The translations under genes and the position numbers were made by a program. From Golubevia sp. BC0850 (taxonomy: Eukaryota > Basidiomycota > Exobasidiomycetes > Golubeviales > Golubeviaceae), in assembly GCA_012976225.1 (NCBI GenBank), contig JAAVVG010000001.1, forward strand, positions 1,302,001 through 1,366,000: 64,000 nucleotides of DNA, read 5' to 3'. Positions 22,776 to 34,004 of the stretch are shown here, piece after piece. The notes below the pieces were generated by a model. That model was not told where the DNA came from. It made no database searches and saw only the letters and a list, made by a program, of their open reading frames with translations. How positions within the stretch are numbered: the stretch's first letter is position 1; each line of letters begins with the position of its first letter.

Positions 22776-24509
22776 ATGGTAGAAACAGTTTCGACTCTAG
22801 CTAAACTGACGTGGATTCAAGGAATGATGTCTCAAAGATGCATCACTCAAGCTCAGTCCAGTGCTCTTTACAAGAGAGCTTGCGAAGCTGTAAAAGGTCA
22901 GTACTTCTCACTTCTCAGTTGCAGGTGTCGTGAGATTCGATTCTTTAGGGCTGCCATACATTCCAACTAACCAACCCTTTCTTCGATTCTGTTAACGCAG
23001 TTCCATACAATGTCAATACTTATAGTGATATGATAGAAGAAGTCAAGAGTTCCCTTTCAACTTCTGGTTTGGAAATTAGAGGGTTGGTAGATGAAGAGAG
23101 TGGAAGTAATCTCATCGCTTTGGTGAGTAAGGACACGTCTGATCTCTCTTTCAAATTGTTCATGATGGATTCTGAATTGGTAATTTCATTCTACTGGTTG
23201 AACAGGTCAACGCAAAGAGTGATACTCTAGCTCAAACTGCTACTGCTTATAGCTCTCAAGAGATCATCTATATCAAACGTCTAGTGCGTAACCTTCTCGC
23301 TCTGGATTTCCCTAATGTTAATCCAGAATCTGATTGGTGATCTGCTCTCTTTGCTTGGACTTTGTTCCAGATCAAGGCCATCTTCACAGCTCCAGACGAA
23401 GCTTACTGCGTCAAATCAATGAAAGCTCTTTCTGAAAGTACAAAGGTGAAACCTCATATGACTAAAAGGGCTTGTGAGGAATTGTTGGCTAGTTTGGTTA
23501 GGCACGATTGGATTCATAAATCTAGGTGAGTGTTTCGAGAAGATTCAACGAGGGCAGAGCGTGTCAGGGAGTTGGGCAGAAGCAGTCTTCGGGGAATAGG
23601 ATGTATGCCACGTCATTATCTTCCTCTTTAGATGGGAGAAATGGAACATCTAATCCAGGATAGTATGGGAACCTGCCTGTGCAGGCCAGTAGCGGAAGAG
23701 CTTGGAAAGCTGAAACTTCTTATCCCTCCCAACCTTCTCTAGAACCGGACATTTCTCTCTTACGACTCGAACTATTCTAGAACTTCAAGGATATCTAAAG
23801 AATGAATACCCAGATTACGTTCTTGAATGTACTCAATGTATGGATATTGTGACGAAGGTGAGCTTTCTTTCTTTTGAATTCAAGTTTTTTCATTCGTTTG
23901 TCTGATCTCTGACCTTTTCTTTCCTTCAATCAAACAGGGATTCGCTTGTAGCTCTAGAGATTGCGAAGCACGTTTTCACATTCACTGTAACAAAGCAGCA
24001 GGATCATCTCCAAGTCGAGTATGTCCTAAATGTAAAGAAAGTTGGGATCCAGTTGATATTGGAGAGGGTAGTGAAGGAAGGTGAGTAGTGGAACAATCTG
24101 AAAAAGACTTGGGGATGTTTTGTTCAAAGTTGAAATAATATTCAACCTTGTTCTTTCTCCCTCTCATAGTGGACGTAAACCAAACCCAGTTGAAGAGTCC
24201 GACGAAGATATCGAACCTGAAACAGCTACTCAGAAAAAGAAAGCAGGGAATCGAAAATCTACAGTTTCAGGATCCAAGGCTTCTGGATCTCGTCGTCAAA
24301 GTAAAGGTAGAAGGAATGCCGATTCGGATGAAGAAGAAGAGGAGGAGGATCAGGAAGATTCAGATGAGGAGATGGCAGAGGCTTCAACTTCTAGAAAGAA
24401 ACCTGCTGCTAAGAGAACATCCGCAAGGATCTCTAGTGGTATTAGAGTTGCTGGAGGTTATAATCAACATCCAGCTGGAAGTGAGAGTGATGATGATGAT
24501 GAGGATTAG
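22776..24509 (+). CDS. NSE1: SMC5/6 complex RING-like subunit Nse1
   Basis: Seven exons (22776-22896, 23001-23122, 23206-23283, 23371-23525, 23743-23857, 23938-24080, 24170-24509) give 357 residues. The order is that of Nse1: an N-terminal winged-helix part (LTWIQGMMSQRCITQAQ; ALYKRACEAVK), a middle part ending GHFSLTTRTILELQGYLKNE, then a variant RING: ECTQCMDIV, FACSSRDC, FHIHC and VCPKC. Nse1 pairs with the MAGE-like Nse3 and Nse4 in the SMC5/6 complex, which acts in recombinational DNA repair and replication-fork handling in the nucleus; its RING gives ubiquitin-ligase activity. The tail of about 110 residues is acidic and low-complexity (EEEEEEDQED, then ESDDDDED), longer than in yeast. 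It diverges from the NUP37-like gene over 68 bp. Confidence 0.87.
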
Positions 24510-24781
24510 TAGAGAAAGATCGGAGGGGAAGAGGGAAGGGATTGCTGTTTCTTTTTTTTGTGTACAATACCCCCTTTGGTTTCTTGCTGTTTATATAATT
24601 TCGCTTTGGACACTGTGTAAAATCCGATGTGAAAAACTCTTTTGATTCCATTTTCCAGGGTGCACGGACCAGCGCAGCCGAGTGGAGCAACAGAATCTCG
24701 AAATGGATCTCGAAAATAGAGTCTCTTGGAACCTTCCTTCCCTTCCAATCATCCAACCATCTCACCGAAGGATTGTCGATT

Positions 24782-27145
24782 ATGGCTGTTCATCATTTAG
24801 ACGTAAGTAATGTACAAACTCACTTCAAGACTATATAGTTCTTCCTCCCCGTTCTGATCCTATCTCTATCTCTATCCCTTTCCGTACTTATGACTAATGA
24901 TCCTCCCTTCTCCTCCCACTCAGCCGTTCAACCTAGTCTCACTAATCTACCAATACCTTCAATACGTGATCTCTTTCCTTTTCTCGCCTCTACCACCTTC
25001 AAGTCGTAAATCGTATCGACCTTTAGCTCATGTTGCAGTCATTGGAGCAGGTGTCAGTGGTATCTCAACAGCAGCTCACCTAGTCGGTCATGGATTTCAA
25101 GTCACTATCTTTGATGAAGCTGAAAAAGTTGGCGGGATTTGGTCAAGAGTTAATAGAACAAGTGGTTTACAAATTAGCTCTCTAATGTACAGGTTCTTCC
25201 CTTCAGTCCTTTACACTAGAGGATATCCAAAGAGAGATGAAATCGTTGATAACATTGAGAGTATTTGGAAGAGATATGGCTTGGAGGAGAGGACTAGACT
25301 TGGGGTGAGTAAGAGTAGAGTAGAGAAGAGAGTAGTGTGGAGGCCTGGAGTGGTTGGGAACGGAACGTGGATGGAGATCTTGATCTCGATGGCAAGGCCA
25401 AGTGGTTCTGGAAGAATGAGACATCGAAATTGGATCTTTCGAATCACTTCCGCTTGATTTCAATGAGCTTGCATCTAGAAAAAGAGAGCTCCCTCTGATT
25501 TATCCCTCCCTCGCTCATCTTCTCAGTTCAAAGTCGAATCAGTCACTCGTCACTCCAGCTCCACGGATCCTAAGAAAGGTGGCCACGGTCGTTGGATCAT
25601 CAACAATGACGACTCTCAAGTCTACGACGCTGTTGTAGCAACGGTTGGAACCTGTGGAAAGCCAAAGAAAATGGAGTTACCCTCTGAATCCTCTTTCAAA
25701 GGAAAGATTCATCACTCCTCCGAATTGGATGATTTAGATCTCAAAGGAAAGAAAATTCTCATCGTTGGAGGTGGTGCATCAGGGATCGAAGCTTTAGAAT
25801 TAGCAGTTGAAAAAGGTGCAGATTGTCCGACAATTATAGCTAGATCTGATAAATGGATCATCCCACGTTTTACTTTAGTCGATATTCTGCTGAGTCTTCA
25901 ACCTTTTGGAAGGGAAACTTATTTGTCATTCATTCCTGAATTTTTGATCAGGAAACTTCATTACAAAGATCTGGAAGACAAGATGAGTCCAACTCAAGGG
26001 TTTTATCAAGGAACTCCAATTGTTAATTCTAGTGCTTTGGATCACATTAGAAAGGGGAAAGCAGATTATAGAAGAGGTGACTTAACTGATTTGACTGAGA
26101 ATGGAATCATGTTCTCTGATAGAAAGAAAGGTCAAGAGAAAGGCAAAGGTAGTAAACCTGCGGAAATCAAAGCTGACATCATCGTTGTGGCCACTGGTTT
26201 CGAAAGACCTTCTGTTGATTTCCTCCCAAAGGATCTCTTCCCTGGAGAATACGTGAGTTGCGATTTCGGTTTTCGGATCGTTTTCCTAAACGCTAAATTC
26301 GCTCTCTCTCTTCCTACTGTCTCTTTACACTTAAAGGTTCGTCCAAACATGTACCTTCAGAACTTCCCTGTCACTGACTGTTCCGTTCTGTGCACTAACA
26401 GTACCTTCCGTGGTAAGTAAAGGTAAACTAAAAGACTGATGCAACAGATCCTCTCCACTGACTTTTGTGTCTTTGTCTTTTCTCTTTCCCTTCTCTTTTC
26501 CAATTCAGATGCCGTTGGAACAGTAGGATCATGGCACATTGGTATCTATGCTAGAATTCTCATGGTATTCCTACTGGATCCAGCAACTCGTCCAACTCCT
26601 AAGCGTCAAAGACTATGGGTTGATGTCCTAGGTTTCCTGAAAGAAGGAGCTCCAGGTGGCGCTCTAGAGTTTTTCACTTACATGGAACTCTGTGTCTGGC
26701 TAGTCACTTTCTGTTTCTTCAAGTTTGCAAGAATGAAGTATTTCTTCTTTGTTTTGTTAGGTTGGGGTTATTGGACTAGGGAAGCTCCTGTCAAGGAAGG
26801 TGGGAAGAAGAATGCTAGAGGTAGAGCTCCTGAAGCTGATCTTCCTGCTAGCTTTCATTTGAGTACCTCTAAAGGTGAGTTTGTTTCCATTGGGAAAGAG
26901 AAGTGAGGTTCTGAAGGCAGAGATGTCTGGAGATGTTCTTTCTGCCTTTGAAAGTGTTGCGGGTCACTGGCCCAACAGTTCGCTCCAATTCTGACTCATC
27001 TTTTTTTTTCACTCTTTCAGTTCTACCTCACTACCGTAGGAAGACTAGCAAAAAGTCTCACAACGAGGAGAAGATTGGTGGAACTGCTCCAGCAAGGGAA
27101 GTCGAGAGACCTTCAAAACAACACTCTTCTCGTCAAGAAGCTTAA
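24782..27145 (+). CDS. Flavin-containing monooxygenase (FMO/Baeyer-Villiger type)
   Basis: Six exons (24782-24802, 24924-25304, 25527-26252, 26337-26412, 26509-26874, 27021-27145) give 564 residues. The FAD-binding GxGxxG motif is VAVIGAGVSGISTAAHLVG (Gly at about residue 48), followed by FDEAEKVGGIWSR. An FMO-type signature FKGKIHHSSEL (about 191) precedes the NADPH-binding ILIVGGGASGIEALELA (about 215). A later VATGF motif is present. Such enzymes insert oxygen into amines, sulfides or ketones using FAD, NADPH and O2; the substrate here is unknown. The C-terminal third has two hydrophobic stretches (YMELCVWLVTFCFF and KYFFFVLLGWGYW), so membrane attachment is likely. The first coding exon is only seven codons. 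The His/Asp-type fingerprint was not resolved well enough to choose between FMO and Baeyer-Villiger class. Confidence 0.82.
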
Positions 27146-27621
27146 ATTGACGGGTCTTTTTTTGGTCCTCTCTTTATCTTTCTCTTTATTCCTTCCCTAC
27201 AACCTTCTCCAGTTTTCCTCACTTCTCCCTGATAGACCTTCCATTTCTCGAAGCATTCTCTTTCACTAGGTCTTTCGAAGCGTTCCAAATTCTCTCATTC
27301 ATTTCAAGTTCAAACTCTATAGATCGTTCTTTCTCTCTCCTTTCTCTGTTTTCTTGATCCAAAAACCCATTTTCAGCTCACTTCCTGCGTCGCTTCAGAC
27401 CATCTAAAAATTGTAGATATCTCCCCTACGGAACGAAATATGTGAGAGCCACTCTCAAGCAGATAAGGATAGAGAAAACACCTCTCACCAAGTTTGTTGA
27501 TTTGAATCTGTTCTTTGAGAGGGTTTGTTTGAGAATCATGAGCTTTTCGAGGAAATTCATGGGAACTTCGAGCTGAGAGACGCAACCCCTGCTCTGCTTG
27601 ACCAACCACATCACATCAACC
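27146..27621. other. Intergenic region before the sorting nexin gene
   Basis: About 475 bases. It is C/T-rich between 27170 and 27360. No reading frame is convincing; it should contain a 3' UTR and the promoter and leader of the gene at 27622. Confidence 0.5.
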
Positions 27622-30600
27622 ATGGCCGATTCAAAGCAGGATGGCAGCAAGGATAAGAAAGGAACGGAAACTCCAGTAGAAGAAATTGATCCATTCAAAC
27701 TGGATGACAATCAGATTCAACATCAACCTCAATCTCAACCTCAGCCAACTGAAGCAACAGTGGCTGCAGTAGTTGGTTCCACCTCATCCTCTACTCGTTC
27801 AATCAGCGACAAACCATTAGAAGACGATAATCAAGGCTTCAATCCAAATCAGCAAGATTACTCAAAACCTTCTCCTCAGCAATCTACCCAAGTTGGTAGT
27901 GGGAGTGGGAATGGAAATGGGAGTGAATCACAGTCGCAGTCTCAGTCGCAGCAGGTGCAAGGTGGTGCAAGACCTCATTACAGTCAACACAATGAATTGC
28001 CTCCTTTACCACTTCCTAATGTTGATCTATCCGATATTCAGGTTAGTCCAACAGGAAACTGTTAAAGCAATCTCAGAGAAGGTTGAGGTGGACTTGATAA
28101 TATCTTACTCCCCCCTCATTCGCACTCCACCCCATTTTTCTCTTGATCTCCTTCCTATTCTACAGATCGTGGATGCTATCAAGACCTCAGATGGACCAGG
28201 CTCATCCTCTTACATCGCTTACATAGTTCAATCAGGCGTCAGTATCAAGCTCTCTATCTACTCTCTTCCTCTCCGCTTCTCCCTCCATCTCTTTCCTCTA
28301 AATCTTCCCTTTCCTTTCCTTCACATATCTCAATCAGTCACACCGAGCATCGCATCGTTACTCGACATTCGCCTCCTTGCGTTCAGCTCTAGTATCACTT
28401 CATCCACTTCTAATCATTCCTCCAATTCCAGACAAGCACACTTTAACCGATTACGCAGCCAAGGGAGTCGGAGTCGGTCTTTCCAAATCAAGGGATGATG
28501 CTGAATTGGTCAAAAGAAGGAGAAGGATGTTGGAGAGCTTCTTGAGGAGATGTTCGAAATTGGAGGCCGTCAAGAATGATCCTTGCTTTTTGAGGTTTCT
28601 GGAGGGTAGGATGACTTGGGTGAGTTTGGGTTCATGTGCTCTGTTGATATCTGGAGATGATGGCCAATCAGAAGAGATGTTTCGAGAATGGTTCTTGAAG
28701 GAAACGGAGCTCGTCCTTCTCAAAGGTGGCATACATTGTAACCTTTCGTACTTTGCCCACCCCTCCTCCTCATCCTCACTCCTCACCTACTTCTCTCCCC
28801 AATCAATCAACAGTATGAGATCCAAACTTCTCCTCCTCTCATTCATCTACCAAAGAACCTTCTCCGAACTTCCCTCTCAAACCCAGCCTCCCCAACTCGA
28901 CAACTTTCCTACTCCTCACTTCCACTACCCGCTGGTTCCGAGCTATTCACGATTCCACCCACCTCCTCTTCAATCTCTCTATCATTATCCTCAAATGCTG
29001 CTCTGTCTCAATCTACTCCTCAACCCAAAGTCCCAAATCAAAGATTCCTGGATTCAGAAGCCTTCACCAATCGTTTCGCCTCACATTTGAAGAGTGGTTT
29101 AGAAAAGAACAACAGAAAATTAGTCAAGAGGTGGAATGAGTCAAGTGCCGATTTTGGGGAATTGGGAGCTGTTTTAAATGGATTTGCTCTTTGGTTAAAT
29201 AATGATGGAGGATTGGCTAATGCTGTTGAGATGACTGGGAAGGCGGCTGATGCTATTTTCTTGGCTTCAGGAGAACTGGTGAGTCTTTGTTCTACTGATT
29301 TGAGAAGTGCGGTTCGAAGAATTGGGTAAAGCTTGATCTTCTTACTCATCTCAATCTGTTGGTCTCTGACTCTCGCAGCTTTCGAAATGGGAATCTCAAT
29401 TCACAGAACCGCTTCACGAATATTCTCAATTCTCCATCATTCTCCAAAGGCTACTTCGTTTCAGGCATTTGAAACACTGTCAACTTGAAATGGCCGAAGA
29501 ATCTCTAGCAGCCAAACGAAGTCAATTAGCTGAATTCACAAGAGTTGAAGAAGAAGCTTTAAGACTCGACAGAGCTCTAGAAAGAGGTGGTAGAGGTCTT
29601 GTCAGAACTTCAGGTTCGATAGGCGGAAGTGGAACTTTCGAAAGAAGGAATGCAGAAACTGAAAGGAATGAAACTGCCGATAGGAATTGGCATAGGAAAT
29701 CACTTTATGGTGAAGCTGCTGAAGATGGATTCAATGAATCAGGTGGGAATGCTTGGAATAACACGATGGCTGACTCAAAGGCTACTCAGAACGCTTCAAC
29801 TTCAAGAGATGAAGATGACGATTGGTCTAAAGTCAATTCAAGCTCGAACCCAACTTTGAATTCGGAAATACCTCAAGCTTCTCCTTCTGCTCCTTCTCAG
29901 ATGCCTCAATCGGTTACTGCTAGAACCTTGAACAATTCAAGTTCGATATCTACTTCTTCTGGAAGAACTCACACCCCAAGTTCAAGTTACTCGGGGTTCT
30001 TGGGTGCTATTACTCATACCTTCCAATCTGTTATGGACACTGACCCGGAAGCTACCAGGAGGAATAACATGGGTAGACTGAGGGAACAGATCGTCCTGGT
30101 GAGTGAAGCGGTTGAGAGCAAAGACACTGGGAGAGATCAGAAGTAAGGTCTCAACGTCTCTTTACACTGCTCTTCAACCCTCGCTCGAGTCTTTCAGCTT
30201 TCAAAGTGCGGGTGAACTGACTTGGACTTTTCTTTTCTATTCTCTGAATCTCTTTTGTCGTCACTTCAATCGCAGTTGGAAGAGGCAGTCGAATTGACTC
30301 ATCAAGACTTAGCTCTAGCCACGAGCGCTATCCAAGCGGATCTCGATCGATTCCAACGACAGAAAGTCTCAGACATGAGAGATATGATGCTAGATCTCGT
30401 CAAAGCCCACAGAGATTTCTGTAGAGATGTGAGCATTGCCTTGGATAAAGGAAAAACGCGTTTCCCCTTGTAAAAGAAAGCAATGCTGAAACTATGCTCT
30501 CTCTCTCTCTCTCTCTCTCTCTTTCCTTTTTTAGAACCTCAACTCTTGGGAAGAAGCTAAATCAGAGATCTCCAAGATTAAACCGACGACGAATTCATCA

Positions 30601-30684
30601 TCCAACCAAGCTAATGGAAGTGGGAACGAGAATGGGTCATCAAGTGAGATGCCGAGTTCTAGATTAGGGGCTCCTCAGAGGTGA
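27622..30684 (+). CDS. Sorting nexin with PX and BAR domains, SNX41/ATG20 family
   Basis: Seven exons, all phase 0: 27622-28041, 28166-28237, 28338-28619, 28814-29278, 29379-30098, 30276-30428, 30535-30684, for 753 residues. A disordered Gln/Ser-rich N-terminus (SQSQSQSQQVQ) precedes a PX domain: IVDAIKTSD, SYIAYIVQSG, HRYSTFASLR, LLIIPPIPDKHTLTDYA, DAELVKRRRRMLESFLRRC, then FLRFLEGRMTW joined to YEIQTSPPLIHLPKN. A BAR-type helical region follows (NRFASHLKSGLEKNNRKLVK to LVKAHRDFCRD), broken by a long Ser-rich insert, and the end NLNSWEEAKSEISKIKP is typical. These proteins bind PI3P on endosomes, form a heterodimer with Snx4/Atg24 and act in cargo retrieval and selective autophagy. Yeast has two paralogues (Snx41, Atg20); many fungi have one, so I do not choose. 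Confidence 0.85.
30497..30522 (+). repeat. CT dinucleotide repeat in the sorting nexin's last intron
   Basis: About 13 CT units lie just before the 3' splice site (TTTTTTAG, ending 30534). In the transcript this acts as the polypyrimidine tract, so the microsatellite sits in a functional place. Length change would alter the tract but not the protein. Confidence 0.85.
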
Positions 30685-31171
30685 AGCTGATTTTCATAGC
30701 GAGCAAAGGACGGTCGAGCCTCGTATGCTGCTGCATTATTCCCGTTTGGAGACATCTTGTTCAGACCTCTGTTCTTCTGTTTTGTTCTTCTCCATCTCTT
30801 CAGCAATATGAATTGTGCATATCAGAAGCGAGATTTTGCGACCCTTCGGTGATTTGTTTTGGAAAAAGGAATCGGTCTGAATAAAAAATCAAGAACGAAA
30901 CACCCTGTCTTCGAGGACAGTCCAGGCGACACTCCCCAAATAAGTACGAATCAACAGACGTAAGATGATCAGAACAGTGTTCAAAAGCTAAGAGGAAAGA
31001 AAGGGTAGATCACGAAAGAGGATGGGAAATTCCCAAAGATGTGACTTCAACAGATTCGATTAAAAAAAACTATAAAAAAACTCTTCTGCTTTCAGACTTT
31101 GTCTCCATTGATGCCCGTCTTCATATTTAAGGATCTCTAAGACCAAGCATCCACACAGAGCCAGCCCAAAG

Positions 31172-31285
31172 TCATTCTTTCTTGGCCTTCGAAACCCGCC
31201 GAAGAGGAGAGGCACCAACTTTATCGTTGCTGATCCGAGATCTGATACGTCTACTGATCAGCATGCCGTGTTTCTTGATCGCCAT
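31172..31285 (-). CDS. Short basic open reading frame, unrecognised
   Basis: An ATG at 31285 gives a 37-residue frame, MAIKKHGMLISRRIRSRISN followed by a Lys-rich end SKAKKE. The frame remains open upstream to about 31330 (FTFEFAPQGHKNY), preceded by CTGAAAG, which could be a splice acceptor. So this may be the last exon of a reverse-strand gene, or a remnant of one. I do not recognise it and found no matching upstream exon. Confidence 0.2.
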   Translation of the reverse strand: MAIKKHGMLISRRIRSRISNDKVGASPLRRVSKAKKE

Positions 31286-31406
31286 GTAGTTCTTGTGGCC
31301 TTGGGGAGCAAATTCGAACGTGAAGGGCCCCTTTCAGCGACGGACTGGATCAGGTGAAAATCTCCTTAGATTTTTTTAGATTTTTTATTGAGCTTGGGAT
31401 GATGGA

Positions 31407-31595
31407 ATGCTTTTTACGCACGCGACACCTGATCCGAAGAGCAAAGTGAAGCAAGTGTGGGACTCCGATGCAATTGATACATCTGATCCAGCAGCCACGA
31501 ACCTGCTGGATCCCTACCCACTAGAACCAAAACCCAGTGAAAATAATCAGTACTCTGTTGAAGGGTATGATCTACCTAGAAGGAAGAAGTGGTGA
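31407..31595 (+). CDS. Short acidic/Pro-rich open reading frame, unrecognised
   Basis: About 60 codons are open before TGA at 31595, with coding-like composition (KVKQVWDSDAIDTSDPAATN, then DPYPLEPKPSENNQYS). There is no ATG at the proper place: the frame could only begin with a non-ATG codon or after a splice acceptor. It could be a gene remnant or chance. Confidence 0.15.
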   Translation: MLFTHATPDPKSKVKQVWDSDAIDTSDPAATNLLDPYPLEPKPSENNQYSVEGYDLPRRKKW

Positions 31596-31887
31596 GGAAA
31601 ATTTTTCTAGGTACTCGAAAATTGAAAGAGGAATGGAAGGGAACATTAGATTGAAGTTCCTTTGTCTAGAAGTTGACGCGTAATCTTGAGGTTCTTAAAG
31701 ACAGCGCTGACTCTGAGATTGAAGGCTGAAGTGGTTGGTGGGTATTGAAGTTCTGATCTCGATCCTCTTCTAGATCTTGCCAATCTGACTACTGAGTGCA
31801 CTCAGAAAACTAGAAGTCGGAATTTTTTGATTTTTCGTGGGGAGCTGATAGATACTCAGATTTGAGGAAGAATAGCATCCAAGCAAT

Positions 31888-31991
31888 TTCTTGCTAGTAT
31901 ATCGGTAGAACGCACCCCTGTCATTCTGCCGCCTCACAATGGCTCCCTGATTTCAACGGGTGAGAGCTGGGTTCGATTCCCAGGCAGGAAG
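31888..31991 (+). tRNA. tRNA-Asp(GTC) with a 33-nt intron
   Basis: A complete cloverleaf can be drawn. The acceptor stem TTCTTGC (31888-31894) pairs with GCAGGAA (31984-31990) with one G-T pair. The A box TAGTATATCGG and B box GGTTCGATTCC match pol III promoter consensus. The anticodon stem CACCC (31913-31917) pairs with GGGTG (31958-31962). The loop C-T-GTC-A with the base C after the intron places the anticodon GTC at 31920-31922. The T stem CTGGG/CCCAG is perfect. The intron, 31924-31956, sits after position 37, the normal site for nuclear tRNA introns. The D stem has one A-A mismatch. The discriminator base is G, as in eukaryotic tRNA-Asp. Confidence 0.88.
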
Positions 31992-32638
31992 ATCTTTTGG
32001 ATCCTTTTTGCCTCTGTCAACAGAAGAGGCTCTTGCCCGTTTCAACCCCTTCTTTCTCTATTCCTTGGTCCAGTCGATGCTACCAATACTTTTCTTTCGT
32101 GCTCTGGAGTCACTTGCATATCTTTGGAAAGGAATGGGAGGAGTGAGTGAGGGTAGGAGGACACCGCTCAGACCAAACCCCGTTCAAAGGCGAAATGTGA
32201 CCTGACGAAACGATGAGTTCTGTCATTTGAAGAAAGGTGAAATTGAAAAGTCTAGAGTGAGTGTTGAGATCAGGAGTCACAGACAGAAGGAAGCAACGCA
32301 GCAAGTTCTCCTTTCATTCGCTTCCCTCACACTCTTCCTTCCAACTGTGTCGTCTCCACTTCTAGGATAGTTTTAGTAGCTCTCCTTCGGCTTTGGCTTT
32401 CGGTCCCCTTTCAGCTTTACTCATCAACGCATCAACCTCGCAACATCATCTCTACTACCTCGCGTTCGCTTTCAACATCTCATCAGGACTCAAGTACTCA
32501 AGTCATCAAACCTTTTTTCTTTCTCTTTGTTCTTCGAGTCTAAGAGTCTGTCCTCTCAAACTCCCTCCCCCTCCCCCTCCCAATTGAAAACAAACAACTT
32601 CACTCTCATCATCGGCCAGCCAAATCCAAGTGGCTTTC
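31992..32638. other. tRNA 3' flank and C-rich leader
   Basis: About 650 bases. A TTTTGG/TTTTTG stretch just after the tRNA (about 31995-32009) could end pol III transcription. The rest is C/T-rich. At 32563-32582 there are four C runs (CCC, CCCCC, CCCCC, CCC with single T spacers), able in principle to form an i-motif or, on the other strand, a G-quadruplex. Confidence 0.45.
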
Positions 32639-33028
32639 ATGAACGAAGAACAAGAACTGAAGCAGGCCGAAGAAGTTGCACAGAGCATGACCGGAAACAC
32701 CCACCTAGACATTCGCCTTCAAGCTAACCAGCTCTACTCGTCTACTGTCGAAGATAAAAAATCCTTATCTCAATACCAATTCGAAGACGCAGGAGACGTC
32801 TTGACGCAAATACAGGGTGAGTGAGAGGCTGAGTTCAACCTCGATTTGGATGTGACCCAACACTCTTCCCTTCGGATCTTCCTTTTTGATTCGACTCTCA
32901 CTTTCTCTCACCATTAAGACTCATGAGCCACAAATGCTTCGATTGTCGACTTTGCTTATGAGGGCGGATTTCAAAGGAGACATCTTCTCGACGCCGCGTC
33001 CCACATTCGTCATTTGAAAGTGGAATGA
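32639..33028 (+). CDS. Hypothetical small protein, two exons, possibly a decayed gene
   Basis: Exon 1 (32639-32816) begins MNEEQELKQAEEVAQSMTG and ends at a CAGG|GTGAGT donor. The best in-frame continuation is 32928-33028, reading ATNASIVDFAYEGGFQRRHL and ending HIRHLKVE. That gives 92 residues, mostly helical in appearance. I do not recognise a family. Just past the stop, a neighbouring frame reads on as WNEHLPPLVSAFLSAGDKRI and ends VVVAMIRN at about 33156, and a third frame further on reads DLPTLKKCVTALLSKLKLSP (about 33262-33350). Coding-like pieces in different frames suggest a longer gene that has decayed, or introns I could not place. Confidence 0.35.
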
Positions 33029-34004
33029 ACACCTTCCTCCTTTGGTCTCAGCCTTTCTCTCTGCCGGGGACAAGAGAATTGGAGAAATTTGGAGAATGGC
33101 AGAGATGGCATGTGAAGAAGCGCAAAAAGTCGTCGTTGCTATGATCCGAAATTGATCACTGAGAGGCCAGAAGAAAAAGGAGAAGAGCTCTGAGAACTAG
33201 ATCCTTTCATTGGCTCAACGGAGTACACTATGTCTGAAATATTGGTACTCTCATAAGTCTGATCTTCCAACATTGAAGAAGTGTGTCACTGCTCTTCTCT
33301 CAAAGCTGAAGCTGAGCCCGCTGACGAGTCTACACCTACAAGGACACGAGTGAGATGAATAATTTCGAAGGAAGGACACAGGTTACAGAAAATGACCAGA
33401 GGAAGAAGACATCAACCTGAAACAAGCAAAGCTGGAAATCATGGAAAAGTGAGGTCTTCTTATCTACTCCCCTGATTCCTGCCTTCCCCCTCCTTCGCCT
33501 CGTTTCTTTGACTTCTGATTTTACTTAAAAGATACCCTTGTACCTCTCCAGCAAACCCAGAGAACTAACGCCGTAGAAGTGTCTTCAAAGCTGTTCTCAG
33601 TTCCTTGTGCTCTTTGAGCCTCTCAAGTCTCATTCTCGTCAAGACCGAGCAATCGCTTCTGTGTCTGTTTGAGATCTCTTCAAAGCTGCCGATCTGGTGA
33701 AGGAAGCAAAGAGGATGGAAGAGTTTAGCTATTTCATTCAGGTCGAAGAGAAACGATGCATCGAGCTCTGGAGACGATCAATCTTTTGACTTACCTTCTG
33801 AGAGACCATAAAGTATATTTCAGTTCGTAGAAAATGAAGGCAAGAGAACTAGATGCTGTTGCGAGAAGAAGCATCGATTGAAGGACGTCAGACAGAGTCG
33901 AGAGCCAAACGCGCAAGGATCTAAAGGGAATAAAAGGGATGCTCTAGATTCGGAATAGGAAACAAGGCTGAAGTACGTTCTCACCTTTTGAAATGTAAAG
34001 AACC
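33029..34004. other. Region with scattered coding-like fragments, no intact gene
   Basis: Nearly 1 kb. The left 400 bases hold short open pieces in more than one frame, described with the gene at 32639. From 33480 to 34004 I see only pyrimidine-rich sequence and the 3' flank of the reverse-strand F-box gene. Confidence 0.4.

Larger units (their letters stand above)
30685..31887. other. Gene-poor region with short unsupported reading frames
   Basis: About 1.2 kb with no confident gene. The start should be the 3' UTR of the sorting nexin. Two short frames have protein-like composition and are listed separately (reverse 31172-31285, forward 31407-31595). Several T/A homopolymers occur near 31065 and 31370. 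Confidence 0.5.
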
